DNA of 64,000 bases from Rhododendron vialii. Taxonomy: Eukaryota; Streptophyta; Magnoliopsida; Ericales; Ericaceae. Made by a program: the position numbers and the translations under genes. The stretch is taken from NCBI RefSeq assembly GCF_030253575.1, contig NC_080559.1, positions 3,990,501-4,054,500 on the forward strand, given 5' to 3'. This document shows, piece by piece, positions 21,850-32,360 of this stretch (within the stretch, counting starts at the first letter, position 1; every line of letters begins with the position of its first letter). The notes beneath the pieces are model-generated. The model was not told the DNA's origin, did no database searches, and was given only the letters and a program-made list of their open reading frames with translations.

Positions 21850-22180
21850 CATACTGAGCGCGCGGCTCTGTCAAGAATAATTCGTTGTCAGTTTTGTTCC
21901 AAACTCAAACGTTCTTTTCACTTGGTAGGTTTTCTTCAGTTGGCTTGTGGTACGAATGCTCACACGGTTGATGGGCTGAAAAAGGAGGGACTCTTCCAAA
22001 TCGCAACCATATCTAATTATAACTTTCAACTTCTAACCTCGTACGTGTGTTGTACCTTTTGTTTTGTCAATTAACGTTCTCTCCTTTTTAGCTAGTAAAC
22101 GCGGAGGAAGAGCCAATACCAGTGAAATCGGCTAGTTCACAGAATCCGTCGAGTGGCCTGCAGAAAGAAGGTCTGCGCTA
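21850..22180 (+). pseudogene. Unrecognised exon-pair-like segment, copy 2
   Basis: Retains the end of the first block (TCACTTGGTAGGTTTTCTTC) and the whole second block (GCTAGTAAACGCGGAGGAAG to CTGCAGAAAGAAGGTCTGC). Here the donor-like GTAGGT after the second block reads GAAGGT. The protein is not recognised. Confidence 0.3.
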
Positions 22181-22384
22181 TTCTTCTCCTTTCATGCTCA
22201 ACTTGTTGAACTCTATTAGGCTTTGTTTGGATCAAAGATCTTTGATGGGATATATCAAGGGGAATGGAACGATTGAGAAACCAAAGTTTAACGTCAGGCT
22301 TTTCACTTTTCCAGTCGGCCTTTTAAACTACAAACCAGTCGGTGGAGAATCCATCTAGAGCCTCAACAATCCATTGAGGAAGCA

Positions 22385-23168
22385 GAATTTGTATTTGGAA
22401 CCAGAATTATAGAGTTCACAGCTAAAACATTTTGCACTTTTGAGCATGTTGGCATGGAATTCAGTGGTTCATTACATCAAACAAGAAAAAAGTGAATGTT
22501 CCCGAGGAGCAATTCAGAGGCGCATTACGAAATGAGAGAAAATAGGATGCGCCCGGGGCGCGTTCAATTGCTCGTAAGGCATATTACAAAAAGAGAGAAA
22601 ATATGAACGGGCCCGAGAGCAACTTAAATGCGCCTCAGGCGCATGTGATGCAGCGAAGTGAATGCTCTCGAGGAGAAAATAGGATGCGCCCGGGGCGTGT
22701 TCAATTGCTCCTGAGGCACATTACCAAAGGACAGAAATTCTGGATGCGCCCGGGCGCAAATTAAATGCGCCTGGAGCGCACTCGAATTGCGCCCGAGGAG
22801 CATGTGATATATGCAGCAAAGTGAATGCTCCCGAGGAGCCCGGGGAACAATTCTCAGGCGCATTACGAAATGATAGAAAATAAGATGCGCCCGGGGCACG
22901 TTCAATTGCGCCCGAGGCACATTACAAAAAGAGGGCACATTACAAAAAGAGAGAAAATATGGATGTGCCCGGGCGCAACTTAAATGCGCCTGGCTCACAC
23001 CCGAATTGCGCCTGAGGCGCATGGGATGCAGCAAATATTTTTAATTTGTTTTTTTACTGAGTTTTTCTTGTCCGAATTGGGAAGAGACTAAAAAAAGGCA
23101 ATCCTTTAAACATTATAAGGATAGTTAAAGCATAAGAGAGGCACAAGAAGCCCGTACAAAGTGATTCC
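22385..23168 (+). repeat. GC-motif repeat, internally amplified copy
   Basis: Starts like other members (CCAGAATTATAGAGTTCACA) and ends at AAGCCCGTACAAAG, but is about twice the usual length. Internal modules of roughly 150-200 bp containing GGATGCGCCCGGGGCG and GATGCAGCGAAGTGAATGCT are repeated about three times. The minus-strand open frame through it (RAHP, MLHP and similar repeats) is a composition artefact. Confidence 0.7.
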
Positions 23169-23687
23169 GTGAGTTCCATCAATCCATGAAGACTTCATTG
23201 ACATAATATTTTGATTTGCAAGTATATATACATGATTCAAAAGTTTAGAAATGGTTGAAAAATGCAAGTAATATGTGGTTCTTGGACCTGGGTGCAGTGT
23301 GCTCGTGCTTTTCATGGAGCTCTCGATCTATCTTGGGCCTAAAAAAGTGATCAAACTTTTGTATTTTTGGGGTCTGAAGATCATAACTACAAGAAAACTA
23401 CTCACAAAATGAACTAACTAAAAGTCTTTCGTATTTTTGGGGTTGGTTTGTATTTTCTTTTGGGTAAGTTAAATTCATGAAAACCAAAACCATGCTACGA
23501 AAACTAGAGTTCACAACTTGAGAACTACAGAGTTCAGAACAGACCCACTAAAACATACTGATAGGGAAAGAGACCTTAGCCCCGCAATTAAATAGTTGAA
23601 AAAATTATCAATTACACACATCTGCAGATGTCAAGCTAACTAATTTGGTTCTAGACACAAAGTAGCAGAAACCGTAACTTTGTTTGG

Positions 23688-23896
23688 GTGGGGTGTGCCA
23701 GGTCAAGGCAATAGTGCAACACAAAGGCAATGCATGAGAGGCCGCCCCATTAGCAAGCTAATATAGTGGGCCCTCCCTCTAAAAAATTTATTTATTAATT
23801 TAATAAAGAGTGAGCCGATTGCCGACATATCAGATATATTAAACTAATAAGAATAGATACTACACTTGATCTTAGCCAGAAGGTCGAGAAAGGTAT
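23688..23896 (-). ncRNA. U2 spliceosomal snRNA-like gene, near full length
   Basis: On the minus strand the sequence starts ATACCTTTCTCGACC, keeps GGCTAAGATCAAGTGTAGTA including the branch-point recognition sequence GTGTAGTA, and continues through the U2 stem regions to GGCACACCCCACC. The length of about 209 nt is slightly above the usual plant size of about 196, because of small insertions such as an extra TA in ATATATCTGATATG and extra AAATAAATAA before the Sm-like ATTTTTTAG. Several stem substitutions (TCGGCAATCGGCT) suggest reduced function. The promoter is largely intact (see 23,920-23,972), while the plant 3' box is degraded (AAAGTTACGG). It could be a weakly expressed variant or a recent pseudogene. 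Confidence 0.8.
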
Positions 23897-23919
23897 GTCT
23901 TCTCTTTTCTTGGCCTGCC

Positions 23920-23972
23920 TATTTTATAGTCTTATTTTCTCTCTTTGTTTTTCTGCTTAGTCGATGTGGGAA
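23920..23972 (-). promoter_or_regulatory. Plant snRNA promoter: USE and TATA
   Basis: On the minus strand TCCCACATCG at 23,962-23,971 matches the plant upstream sequence element (RTCCCACATCG) except for the first base. TATAAAATA lies at 23,920-23,928, about 24-32 bp before the U2 5' end. The centres are about 43 bp apart, roughly four helical turns, which is the spacing of Pol II-type rather than Pol III-type plant snRNA promoters. Confidence 0.75.
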
Positions 23973-24439
23973 AAAAACCCCAAAGTAACAAATTGGGTTT
24001 TGCTGCTTTTGCACATATTCTGCTTGGTTTGTGCTGTCAGTTCTACATGGTTGTTTGAAGCCTTTGAGCACCTAGTGAGTCCTTGTATCCACCATTTACA
24101 TTGTAACTGCTTAATCTCTTGAGTATCAGATTGCTTGGGATAAAAAAAAACCCCTCGTAATTAGCCGTCTAGATATCTAAATTAGCCCTCTAAATTGCCC
24201 AATAATGAGTTCAATACGCAGCTCTGTATAGCTTAGAATGTGATTGAGTTGGTTCTGGCTTCAGGAAGTCTTTGCTACCCTTTGAGTTCCCTTTGTTTTT
24301 TTCTTAATGAAAAGCAACTTACTGAAACAAACTTGTACTAAAGTTCATTGAGTGGACTTGTGCAGTGCGTCGAGGATCAAAACCAAACACTCACACACAA
24401 ATTGAGAGAAACTTAACTATTATTGGATCATACGCAATA

Positions 24440-25370
24440 ACATTACAAAAAAAAAACTCTCCAGAGAGCTCAACTCCGGCCCTCTGGTTATCTCTCATCA
24501 CCCTCACCACAACTCTCGCCTTGGTTAATCCTGATGATGAAACGGTTTATGATAATTTAATGAAGTGTGGAAAGCCCAATGAACCTTGTGGACACTCTTA
24601 CAGAATGAATGAGTACTCTAGAACTAGGGATGTGAGCATCGAATGGAGCTTAGAATGTGTAAATGGGCACAAAAATATAGTTTAGCCTTTGTCGCTCCGA
24701 TGATCTTTGAATGGTCTCCCTTCGACGAACTTTTCATAAATAAACTTCATTAATTTAATTGTTTGTTTCCATAATACTGTGAAAACCTTATTCATCATTA
24801 TATAATTGGTTTTAATTTGATTTAAAATGAATACGATACAAGCGTTTTATTGAAATAATGTGTTTTTCAACCAATTGAGGGTAAAATGGTCATGTATTTT
24901 GATGTGCAAATTATTTTTCATCGAAACCAATTCAGTAGGAAAGTGGATTGGACAAGCTTTCTAATGGTTCAAACCACGAGCGAATTGGAGTTCGCGAGTG
25001 TCTGGGGCAAGTCCGCAAAGTTGGGATTTGTTGTGCCATTTCAAGATGCGCCCGGGGCACAATGAAATGCGCCTGGGCGGGAAGGATTGCGCCAGAGACG
25101 CATTAATGCTGCTCAAACTTTGCGGACTTGCCCCGGACACCAATTTGCGCGTGGTTTGAACTGTTAGAAAGCTTATCCAATTTTCTTTCTATCCCAAGTA
25201 GCTTGGATAAAATATCATTTGTACATCAATTGAAGTGATCATTTTACCCTCGATGGGTCAAAATATGATTCATTCCGGTAAAACGCGTGTATGTTTCTCA
25301 TTTTAAATTGGATAAAGACCCATTATACATCAATAACTAGTGTTTTAAAGTACTAAAAGATGGCGAAATC
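24440..25370. mobile_element. Foldback element with leader, copy 6
   Basis: A single copy in the third unit. The leader begins near 24,440. The left arm has GAGGGTAAAATGGTCATG and TTGGACAAGCTTTCTAATGG, the right arm GTTAGAAAGCTTATCCAA and TGATCATTTTACCCTCG. The centre GCGCCCGGGGCACAATGAAA has drifted. Unlike units 1 and 2 it is not tandemly repeated. Confidence 0.7.
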
Positions 25371-25379
25371 CAACCATAT

Positions 25380-25572
25380 ATGGGAGTTGAACGTACAGTT
25401 TCTCTTTCCCCACATTAAACCAAGCGATATTCTTGCTTCTGATTGGTATTTTTTGTGGAGGAATGAATTAATCTGAATGATACATTGTTTGGCAACAACT
25501 ATAACTGTGTTTTGAATCAGAATGATTGATGTCTATGTGAAATGTTGGTGCATTAATTATGCCTCTTGGCTG
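25380..25572 (+). pseudogene. PPR pseudogene fragment, 5' region
   Basis: Nearly identical to the fragment at 9,403-9,622, starting TGGGAGTTGAACGTACAGTT and ending in CTTGGCTGTTTTATGAAAAA. No intact frame. The near-identity suggests recent exchange or duplication between units 1 and 3. Confidence 0.8.
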
Positions 25573-25574
25573 TT

Positions 25575-25938
25575 TTATGAAAAACTGAATGCTCCCAAGG
25601 CGCATTACGAAAAGAGGAAAAATAGGATGTGCTCAGGGAGCAACTCAGTTGCACCTGAGAAACATGAACTTGAACCTATGGAACAACAGTTGTAAAGCCG
25701 GCTGGCCGAAAAGAAATTCTGGGTGTGCCCGGCTGGTGCGCAACTTAAATGTGCCTTACAAAAGGAGCGCAAAACAGGATGCACGCCAGGGGCGCAATTC
25801 AAATGCACCTAAGGCGCATGTGATGCATTTTTGCAGTGGTTTTTTTTAGTCCTAGTTACCTGGAGACTATAAAAGGCCAACCTTTAATAAGGATTTTTTA
25901 AGCAAAAGAGACACACAAGAAGCCAGTACGATGGGCTT
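25575..25938 (+). repeat. GC-motif repeat, divergent copy
   Basis: Same variant as 9,625-9,980 (CGGCTGGTGCGCAACTTAAA, CTAAGGCGCATGTGATGCA), ending GAAGCCAGTACGATGG. It continues into TTCCATCCATGAAGATTTCA without the solo LTR that splits this sequence in the fourth unit. Confidence 0.6.
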
Positions 25939-25944
25939 CCAAGA

Positions 25945-26382
25945 GTTCCATCCATGAAGATTTCATTGAACAACTTGAATCGATCTCGAATCAATTACTT
26001 CACCGAGGATTTCATAGAGAATGTAAAATTTCTCATCATCAAATTATTTCTCATCAATGGTGGCATTCTTTTCAAGAATAATTCATTGAATAAATCGTTG
26101 TCAGTTTTTGGTTTTGTTCCAAACTCAAACATTCTTTTCACTTGGTAGGTTTTCTTCAATTGGCTTGTGGTACTAATGCTCACACCGTTGCACGGTTGAT
26201 GAGCTGAAAAGGGAGGGACACTTCCAAGTCGCAACCGTATCTAGTTTAACTTTCAACTTCTATTCTTATACTTGTGTGTTGTACCTGTTGTTGTATCAAT
26301 TAACCTTCTCCTTTTTTGCTAGCAAACGCGGAGGAACCAATACCCATGAACCAATACCCATGAAATCGGCCTGCAGAAGGAA
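25945..26382 (+). pseudogene. Unrecognised exon-pair-like segment, copy 3
   Basis: The first block is open for 64 codons on the plus strand in this copy and ends at the donor-like ACTTG|GTAGGT. The second block is rearranged, with a repeated AACCAATACCCATGAA and loss of its middle. Function unknown. Divergence across the four copies looks neutral. Confidence 0.3.
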
Positions 26383-26600
26383 GGTCTGCACTATTTTTTT
26401 CCTTTCATGCTCAACTTGTTGAACTCTATTAGGCTTTGTATGGATCAAAGATCTTTTATGGGATATATCAAGGGGAATGGATCCGGAATGATTGAGAAAC
26501 CAAAGTTTAACGTCAGGCTTTTCCCTTTGCCTGTTCCACCTTAAATCCATCCAAGAATCCTTGACCCAAATATGCCTTGATGTGATTTAAACTTGGTTTG

Positions 26601-26686
26601 GATGGGGTGCACCAAGTCAAGGCGACACTCAAAAGACCCCAAGAGCAAGGTGGGCCTTCCCCCTCAAAAAATTAATTTAGTATCAT
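26601..26686 (-). pseudogene. U2 snRNA 3'-half fragment
   Basis: Fourth-unit counterpart of 72-160 with the same internal deletion. The minus strand reads TTGAGGGGGAAGGCCCACCT, then GGGGTCTTTTGAGTGTCGCC. Confidence 0.65.
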
Positions 26687-26789
26687 ATCAGCTGATTGGT
26701 GATCCACTTACAAACTAATAGGGAAAGAGACCTTAGCCAACTAATTTGATTCTTGACACAAAGTAGCAAAAACCTTTGAACTTGGTTTG

Positions 26790-26848
26790 GGTAGGGTGCG
26801 CCAAGCCAAGGCAGTAGTGCAACACCAAGGTGACGCATGAGATTTTTG
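26790..26848 (-). pseudogene. U2 snRNA 3'-terminal fragment
   Basis: Fourth-unit counterpart of 225-275, with GTTGCACTACTGCC and the GGCGCACCC terminal sequence on the minus strand. Confidence 0.6.
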
Positions 26849-27048
26849 GGCCAACTGAAACATTCTTAAAAGTTTTTTTTTTGTTGAGATTTTTTCAATG
26901 GGTTTTGGCTTAAAATGAGGTGGGCCAGCTAGTAAGCTCAATTCAGTCCACTAAGTCCTAGAGGCACACTTCAAAACCCAAATTCTTCTTTAGATGCCCC
27001 TTGCTCCGGCCACGATGACGGGTATACTAGTCCCGCTTTCAGAAAATC

Positions 27049-27315
27049 GAGGCCAAATGTCAAAACAAGCAACCAATAGTAATAAGAAGCGGCCAAGTGT
27101 AATAAAACTCGGCCAAGAGTAATAACAAGCAACCAAGTGTCAAAACAAGCGGCCAGTAGTAATAAGTAGTGGCCAAGAGTAATAAAAAGCGGCCAAGTGT
27201 AATAAGAAGCAGCCATGAGTAATAAGAAGCGGCCAGGAGTAATAAGAAGCGGCCAAGAGTAATAACAAACGGCCAAGAGTTATGCGATGCGGCCAAGTGT
27301 AATAAGATGCGGCCA
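27049..27315. repeat. 20-bp minisatellite, array 3
   Basis: About 13 copies of the GCGGCCAAGAGTAATAACAA-type unit, equivalent to arrays at 473 and 10,873. Minus-strand open frames across it are artefacts. Confidence 0.9.
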
Positions 27316-27509
27316 AGATGTCCGAAAACAGATCATACACTAAAACGTGTGTTTCATAACCACGCTTTAAAAAATAGTGGCCAGATGTCAAAACATGCTG
27401 CCAAGAGTAATAAGATGTGGCCAAGATGTCTGAAAATAGATCATACGTACACTGATCACACTTTTACCAATAGTAAGCAAGAAGAAAACACATGAACAAC
27501 AATGATTTG

Positions 27510-27725
27510 AGCTTCATACTTTGTACGGTTCAAGTTGTTGTTGAGAGGTGGGATGGAGTTGAAGAACTACGGAGATGTATGAACGACAATGATTTACTGA
27601 AGAAGCCGGGAAGGAGCTACGTTGAAACCGAAGGTTTGATCCATGGTTTTGCTTCTGGAGATCGATCACAGGCTCAAATGCCAGAAATCTATGAGCCCGG
27701 TCATGGATGTCATATGTACGAATGA
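27510..27725 (+). pseudogene. PPR pseudogene fragment, C-terminal E region
   Basis: Encodes CTVQVVVERWDGVEELRR and then NDNDLLKKPGRS, the best-preserved fragment of the E region. The functional gene has AVDERWDEVEEARRR and NDLMKKPGWS at the same place. The frame stays open to YE and then ends early. Confidence 0.85.
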
Positions 27726-27849
27726 AATTGTTCTGTTTCCCTTTGAAATTGCCATGAGGCCCTAATTTTGTGTTCAAGATTTGTTTTATATACAAATAAA
27801 TATGGTCTAACACAAGAACCAATGAACTATAGAGTTTTTTTTTTGTTGA

Positions 27850-28203
27850 TCCGTTATTATGGAGTTCACAGTTAGATTTTTCACTTTTGAGAATAATGGC
27901 ATGGAATTCAGTGGTTCATTACATCAAAAGAGAAAAAAGTGAATGCTCCTGAGTAGCAATTCAAATTGCGCCTAAGGCACATTACAAGAAGAGAGAAAAT
28001 GTGGATGCACCCGTGCGCAACTTAAATACGCCTAGGGTACACTCGAATTGCGCCTGAGGTGCATGTGATGCAGCAAATATTTTTAATTTGTTTTTTTACC
28101 TCACTTTTTCTAGTCCGATTTGGAAGGAGACTAAAAAAAGACAACCCTTTAAACATTAAAAGGATGGTTAAAGCATAAGAGAGACACAAGAAGCCCGTAC
28201 GAA
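27850..28203 (+). repeat. GC-motif repeat, copy
   Basis: Fourth-unit counterpart of 1,247-1,606 and 11,835-12,194, in the same place between the E-region fragment and the central PPR fragment. Confidence 0.65.
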
Positions 28204-28204
28204 G

Positions 28205-28478
28205 TATTTTCAGTTTCTGGGGAGAATGGTAATCATTTTCAAGGCAAAAATTGCATGGTTTTGCTACTGAAAATGGACTTTATCATTGTGTTCTCCAAAC
28301 CTCATTCCTTGGATTTTTATGCAAAGTGCGGGTACATGGATAGAACAGCTCAAATTGTTTAAACAAATTCTCTTTAAGAATAGCACCACTAGTTTCAGAA
28401 TTATACTCAAAATGCGCTCCATTTTGAGAATGCCATAGAGTTGTTTCGGCAAATGGGCAATGGAAGTCTAGAACCAGT
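28205..28478 (+). pseudogene. PPR pseudogene fragment, central
   Basis: Matches functional gene positions 33,937 to about 34,210 and stops at CTAGAACCAGTTTA. Compared with units 1 and 2 the rest of the central region was deleted. Confidence 0.8.
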
Positions 28479-28756
28479 TTATTGGACAGTTTAGCATAGC
28501 TCTTTTTTTGCTTGGCAAAAGATGATTTTATAAAAGCTCGATAAGGGTACATCGAGGGAAAGAAAAAGTGGATAAGCAACAAAAAAAAATTTGCAGGAAG
28601 GGTATTGGTTACTGTATGTGAAGGATTCGTTTACAAATTCCGTTGTGTTACAACTTATTGTCATGCTTTCAAATAGCTTTTCCTTCAACAATATCAGCTG
28701 ATTAATGAGCCACGTACAACTTTCCCCAGTGACACAAAGTGAATTTGTATTTGGAA

Positions 28757-28885
28757 CCAGAATTATGGAGTTCACAGTTAAAACATTTTGCCACTTTCGA
28801 GCATGTTGGCTTGGAATTCAGTGGTTCATTACATTGAAAGAGAAAAAAGTGAATGCTACTGAGGAGCAATTCAAATGTGCCTGAG
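28757..28885 (+). repeat. GC-motif repeat, 5' end joined to foldback arm
   Basis: The first 125 bp of a GC-motif repeat runs at about 28,885 into the centre and right arm of a foldback element. A deletion joined the two through their similar GCGCC/GAGACGC motifs. Confidence 0.6.
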
Positions 28886-29200
28886 ACGCCTGGGCACAAA
28901 GGAATGCGCCAGAGGCGCATTAATACTGTATAACATGTCAAACTTTGCGTACTTGCCCCGGATACCCCCGAACTCCAATTTTCTCGTGTTCTGAGCCATT
29001 AGAAAGCTTGTCCAATTTGCTTTCTAGCCCAAGTAGTTTGGATAAAAAATTGTTTGTACATCTAATGAAGTGACCATTTTACCCTCGATGGGTCAAAAAT
29101 ATGATTCATTCCTGTAAAACGTTTGTATGTTTCTCATTTTAAATTGGATAAAGACGTCAATAAATAGTATTTTTAAAGTACTAAAAGATGGCGGAATCCA
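28885..29200 (+). mobile_element. Foldback element, right arm only
   Basis: Contains TTAGAAAGCTTGTCCAATTT, TGACCATTTTACCCTCGATG and GTACTAAAAGATGGCGGAAT, all right-arm landmarks, without a left arm. It ends where a PPR 5' fragment begins, as in the other units. Confidence 0.7.
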
Positions 29201-29204
29201 AACA

Positions 29205-29425
29205 TAAATGGGAGTTGAACGTACAGTTTCTCTTTCCCCACATTGAACCAAGCGATATTCTTGCTTCTGATTGGTATTTTTTGTGGAAGAATGAATCTGA
29301 ATGATACATTGTTTGGCAACAACTATAACTGTTTTTTGAATCAGAATGATTGATGTCTATGTGAAATGTTGGTGCATTGGTTATGCCTCTTGGCTGTTTT
29401 ATGAAAAACTGAATGTCTATTTCAG
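29205..29425 (+). pseudogene. PPR pseudogene fragment, 5' region
   Basis: Fourth-unit copy of the 5' fragment (GGGAGTTGAACGTACAGTTT to GAAAAACTGAATGTCTATTT, gene about 33,290-33,505). Frames are broken. Confidence 0.8.
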
Positions 29426-29427
29426 TA

Positions 29428-29780
29428 GTTCATTACATCAAAAAAGAAAAACCAAATCTTCCCAAGGCAAATTACAAAAAGAGGGAAAATAGGATGTGCC
29501 CAAGGAGCAATTCAATTGTGCTTGTGACACATTACAAAAAAGAAGAAATTTTGGGTGCAGCCGGCCGGCTGGGGTGGAACGTAAATGTGCCTTATAAAAA
29601 AAGTGCAAAGCAGGATGCACGCCTGGGGGCAATCCAAATGCGCCTGAGGCGCATGTGATACATCTTTTTGCAATGGTTTTTTTTAGTCCTAGTTGCCTGG
29701 ATACTATAAAAGGCCAACCTTTAATAAGGATTTTGAAAGCAAAAGGGACTCAAAAGAAGCCAGTACGAAGGGCTTCCTAG
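29428..29780 (+). repeat. GC-motif repeat, divergent copy
   Basis: Fourth-unit member of the variant at 9,625 and 25,575, ending GAAGCCAGTACGAAGGGCTT just before the solo LTR insertion. Confidence 0.6.
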
Positions 29781-29785
29781 AGTTC

Positions 29786-30833
29786 TGACCGCGTCGTACC
29801 GTGTCAAAAATATATTTATAAAACCTTGGAGTTAACTACTACTCCATAGAATAGTGGTCAAGACCGAGTGTCGATCCGCAGGGACAGTGAGGTTGAATTA
29901 CTTTAAGTCCCATTAATTTGAAGAGAAAAAGATTTGAATAGTTTGACTTCAGAAAACTAATTAATTAAGAAAGCTAGTAATTATTTGCTTTGAAAACTGA
30001 TGAGAAAAAGACCTAGGGTTTCAAATCCACCCCGACCACGTAAAAACGATATGCATAGGCTAGGTTTAACATTCGGATCATTAAAGACTATCGTTAGAGC
30101 TTGCAATCCCTTCCGATAATCGTCAAGAAGATAATTGAGTTGTTAAAAGGCATAGATTATCCCATAGCACAGACCGTCTCACTAGCCCGATTTGGCCGCC
30201 TAACGGCACGATCCGTCTTACGAGCATAATCTATCTCAGAACTCCAACCACAATCAAAGAATACCATTGTTTAACTCCGTATTTAAAACCGCGAATATAA
30301 ATACGGAACAGATTAAAAGTATTAAAATCATTCTATAAAACTGAAACGAGTTCTAGTTAAACAATCGATCCAAATATTAAAACCTAAACCTATACATATA
30401 CAAAGTTACTTGGCACGGTGCTTCATCTTCTCCCTAGGGAATGGGATTAGCCGGCCATGGGCTTAATGATGTTCCCCAATTTCTTTTCCGTGACGTCCTG
30501 CCGTTTCTTCGAACAAGGTCAAAGGCTGCCGTCCAGCCTTTCCTGATTTTCTCCTTCGTCAGTAGGTTTCCACCCCCTTATATAGATTTTGAACCATTAA
30601 TTACATAAGAGGCCCATGGACCTTAGGTAACTACGAATAAATCATTCAATTTTGAATCACTTTGCTCTTTAACCCCAAACTTCATTAAACTCTCGTTTTT
30701 ATCCAAAATCTTAGATAACGATCTCAAGCAACCTGTAAACACAAAAAAAGACAAAGTAAATATAAGTAAGATAAATAAATGACTAACGAATGTAGTTTAG
30801 AGGGCCAAAATATCAATATTTCGACACTTATCA
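29786..30833. mobile_element. Solo LTR, 1,048 bp, with 5-bp target duplication
   Basis: The insert starts TGACCGCGTCG and ends ACACTTATCA (TG...CA termini). AGTTC flanks it on both sides (29,781-29,785 and 30,834-30,838). The uninterrupted target is seen at about 25,937 (CAAGAGTTCCATCC). It contains GAGTGTCGATCCGCAGGGAC, a phrase I associate with plant LTR elements, and no coding sequence. A single LTR with a target duplication implies LTR-LTR recombination. The strand and family are undetermined. Confidence 0.88.
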
Positions 30834-30837
30834 AGTT

Positions 30838-31310
30838 CCATCCATGAAGATTTCATTGAACAACTTGGATCGATCTCCAATCAAATTACTTCACTAAGGA
30901 TTTCATATAGAATGTAAAATTACTCATCATCAAATTATTTCTCATCAATGGCGGCATTCTTTTCAAGAATAATTCGTTGAATAAATCGTTGTCAGTTTTT
31001 GGTTTTGTTCCAAACTCAAACGTTCTTTTCACTTGGTAGGCTTTCTTCAATTGGCTTGTGGTACTAATGCTCATTATGCTCACACCGTCGAACGGTTCAT
31101 GGGCTGAAAGGGAGGGACACTTCCAAGTCGCAAACCGTATCTAGTATTACTTTCAACTTCTATTCTCATACTTGTGTGTTGTACCTGTTGTAACGTTGTA
31201 TCAATGAACCTTCTCCTTTTTTGCTAGCAAACGCGGAGGAGGAACCAATACCCGTGAAATCGGCTAGTTCGCAGCATGCTTTAATCCGTGGAGTGGCCTG
31301 CAGAAGGAAG
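30838..31310 (+). pseudogene. Unrecognised exon-pair-like segment, copy 4
   Basis: Both blocks are present, with donor-like ACTTG|GTAGGC, acceptor-like TTTTTTGCTAG and the second block ending TGCAGAAGGAAGG. It resumes directly after the solo LTR target duplication. No protein family recognised. Confidence 0.3.
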
Positions 31311-31541
31311 GTCTGCACTATTTTTCTCCTTTCATGGTCAACTTGTTTAACTCTATTAGGCTTTGTTTGGATCAAAGATCTTTGATGGGATATATCAAGG
31401 GGAATGGAATTGTTGAGAAACCAAAGTTTAACGTCGGGCTTTTCACTTCATTTTTCCCTCTGCTTATTCCTCCTTAAATCCATCGAAGAATCCTTGACCC
31501 AAACACGTACATACAGCCTTGATGTAATTTAAACTTGGTTT

Positions 31542-31620
31542 GGATGGGATGCACCAGGCCAAGACGACACTCAAAAGACCCCAAGAGCAAGGTGGGCCTT
31601 CCCCTCAAAAAATTAATTTT
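31542..31620 (-). pseudogene. U2 snRNA 3'-half fragment
   Basis: Counterpart of 72-160 immediately 3' (in U2 orientation) of the full-length copy at 31,731-31,930. The pair shows the source arrangement for the partial tandem duplication seen elsewhere. Confidence 0.65.
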
Positions 31621-31730
31621 GTATCATGTCAGCTGATTAATGATCCACTTACAAACTAATAGGGAAAGAGACCTTAGCCAACTAATTTGGTTCTTGACAC
31701 AAAGTAGCAAAAACCTTTGAACTTGGTTTG

Positions 31731-31930
31731 GGTGGGGTGTGTCAGGCCAAAGCAGTAGTGCAACACCAAGGCGACGCACGAGAGACCCCAGTAGCTTGCT
31801 ACTGTAATGGGCCCTCCCAATATTTAATTTAATAAAAAGTGAGTCATGAGCCAATGGCCCACATATCAGATATTAAACTAATAAAAACAAATATTACACT
31901 TGATCTTAGCCAGAAAGCCGAGAAAGGTAT
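31731..31930 (-). pseudogene. U2 snRNA, full length but mutated
   Basis: Minus strand starts ATACCTTTCTCGGC and keeps GGCTAAGATCAAGTG, TAGTTTAATATCTGATATGT and GGGGTCTCTCGTGCGTCGCC to the CACCCCACC end, with a plausible plant 3' box AGTTCAA at 31,717-31,723. Two key sites are damaged. The branch-point recognition sequence reads GTGTAATA instead of GTGTAGTA, and the Sm site region reads AAATATTGGG instead of AATTTTTTG. The upstream element is weak (TCCCGCATTG, 31,996-32,006). It lies 959 bp from, and divergent to, the intact PPR gene. Probably a pseudogene or a non-functional variant. Confidence 0.8.
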
Positions 31931-32211
31931 ACTTTCTTTTCTGTTGGGCTGCTTGTTTTACAATCACTTTCTGTCTCCTCTTTTTTCTACTTAGTCAATG
32001 CGGGAAACAAACCGCAAACTGGGTTTTGCACATTTTGCTTCGTTTGTGCCGTCAGTTTGAACCTTTGATCACCACGTGAGTCCTTGTGCCCCAATTACAG
32101 TTGTAACTGCTGAATTTAGTAAGCATCAGATTGTTTAGGAAAAAAAAAACTCTTATTAGGCATGTGGATACCTGATTTTTCATCCTTTTAGGGGTCTAGG
32201 TTGAACGTCTT

Positions 32212-32351
32212 TTTTTTTTCTCAGCGAAAGTTATTAATGTCAAATAGCTAAATTAACACCTTGGAGGGGAGTAGAACTCCCAACTTCCTTTTTCCTAGCA
32301 CTTAAAGCACATCCCATTGATGTTGTTTAGCCAAAGGCCTCGTGGCCGGTC
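32212..32351 (-). mobile_element. tRNA-derived SINE-like insertion
   Basis: On the minus strand a roughly 140-bp sequence begins CCGGCCACGAGGCCTTTGGC, has a B-box-like GGGAGTTCTACTCCC and ends in a poly-A tract (the T run at 32,212-32,219 on the plus strand). GAACGTCTT is duplicated on both sides (32,203-32,211 and 32,352-32,360). Paralogous positions (TTGAACGTCTTGCTACTC near 4,073) are empty. It inserted into the spacer between U2 and the PPR gene. Confidence 0.8.
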
Positions 32352-32360
32352 GAACGTCTT

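Noticed and set aside
22624..23034. 136-codon minus-strand open frame with repeated RAHP-like residues
   Set aside because: It follows the internally amplified GC-motif repeat; its periodicity comes from DNA repeats and not from a protein family.
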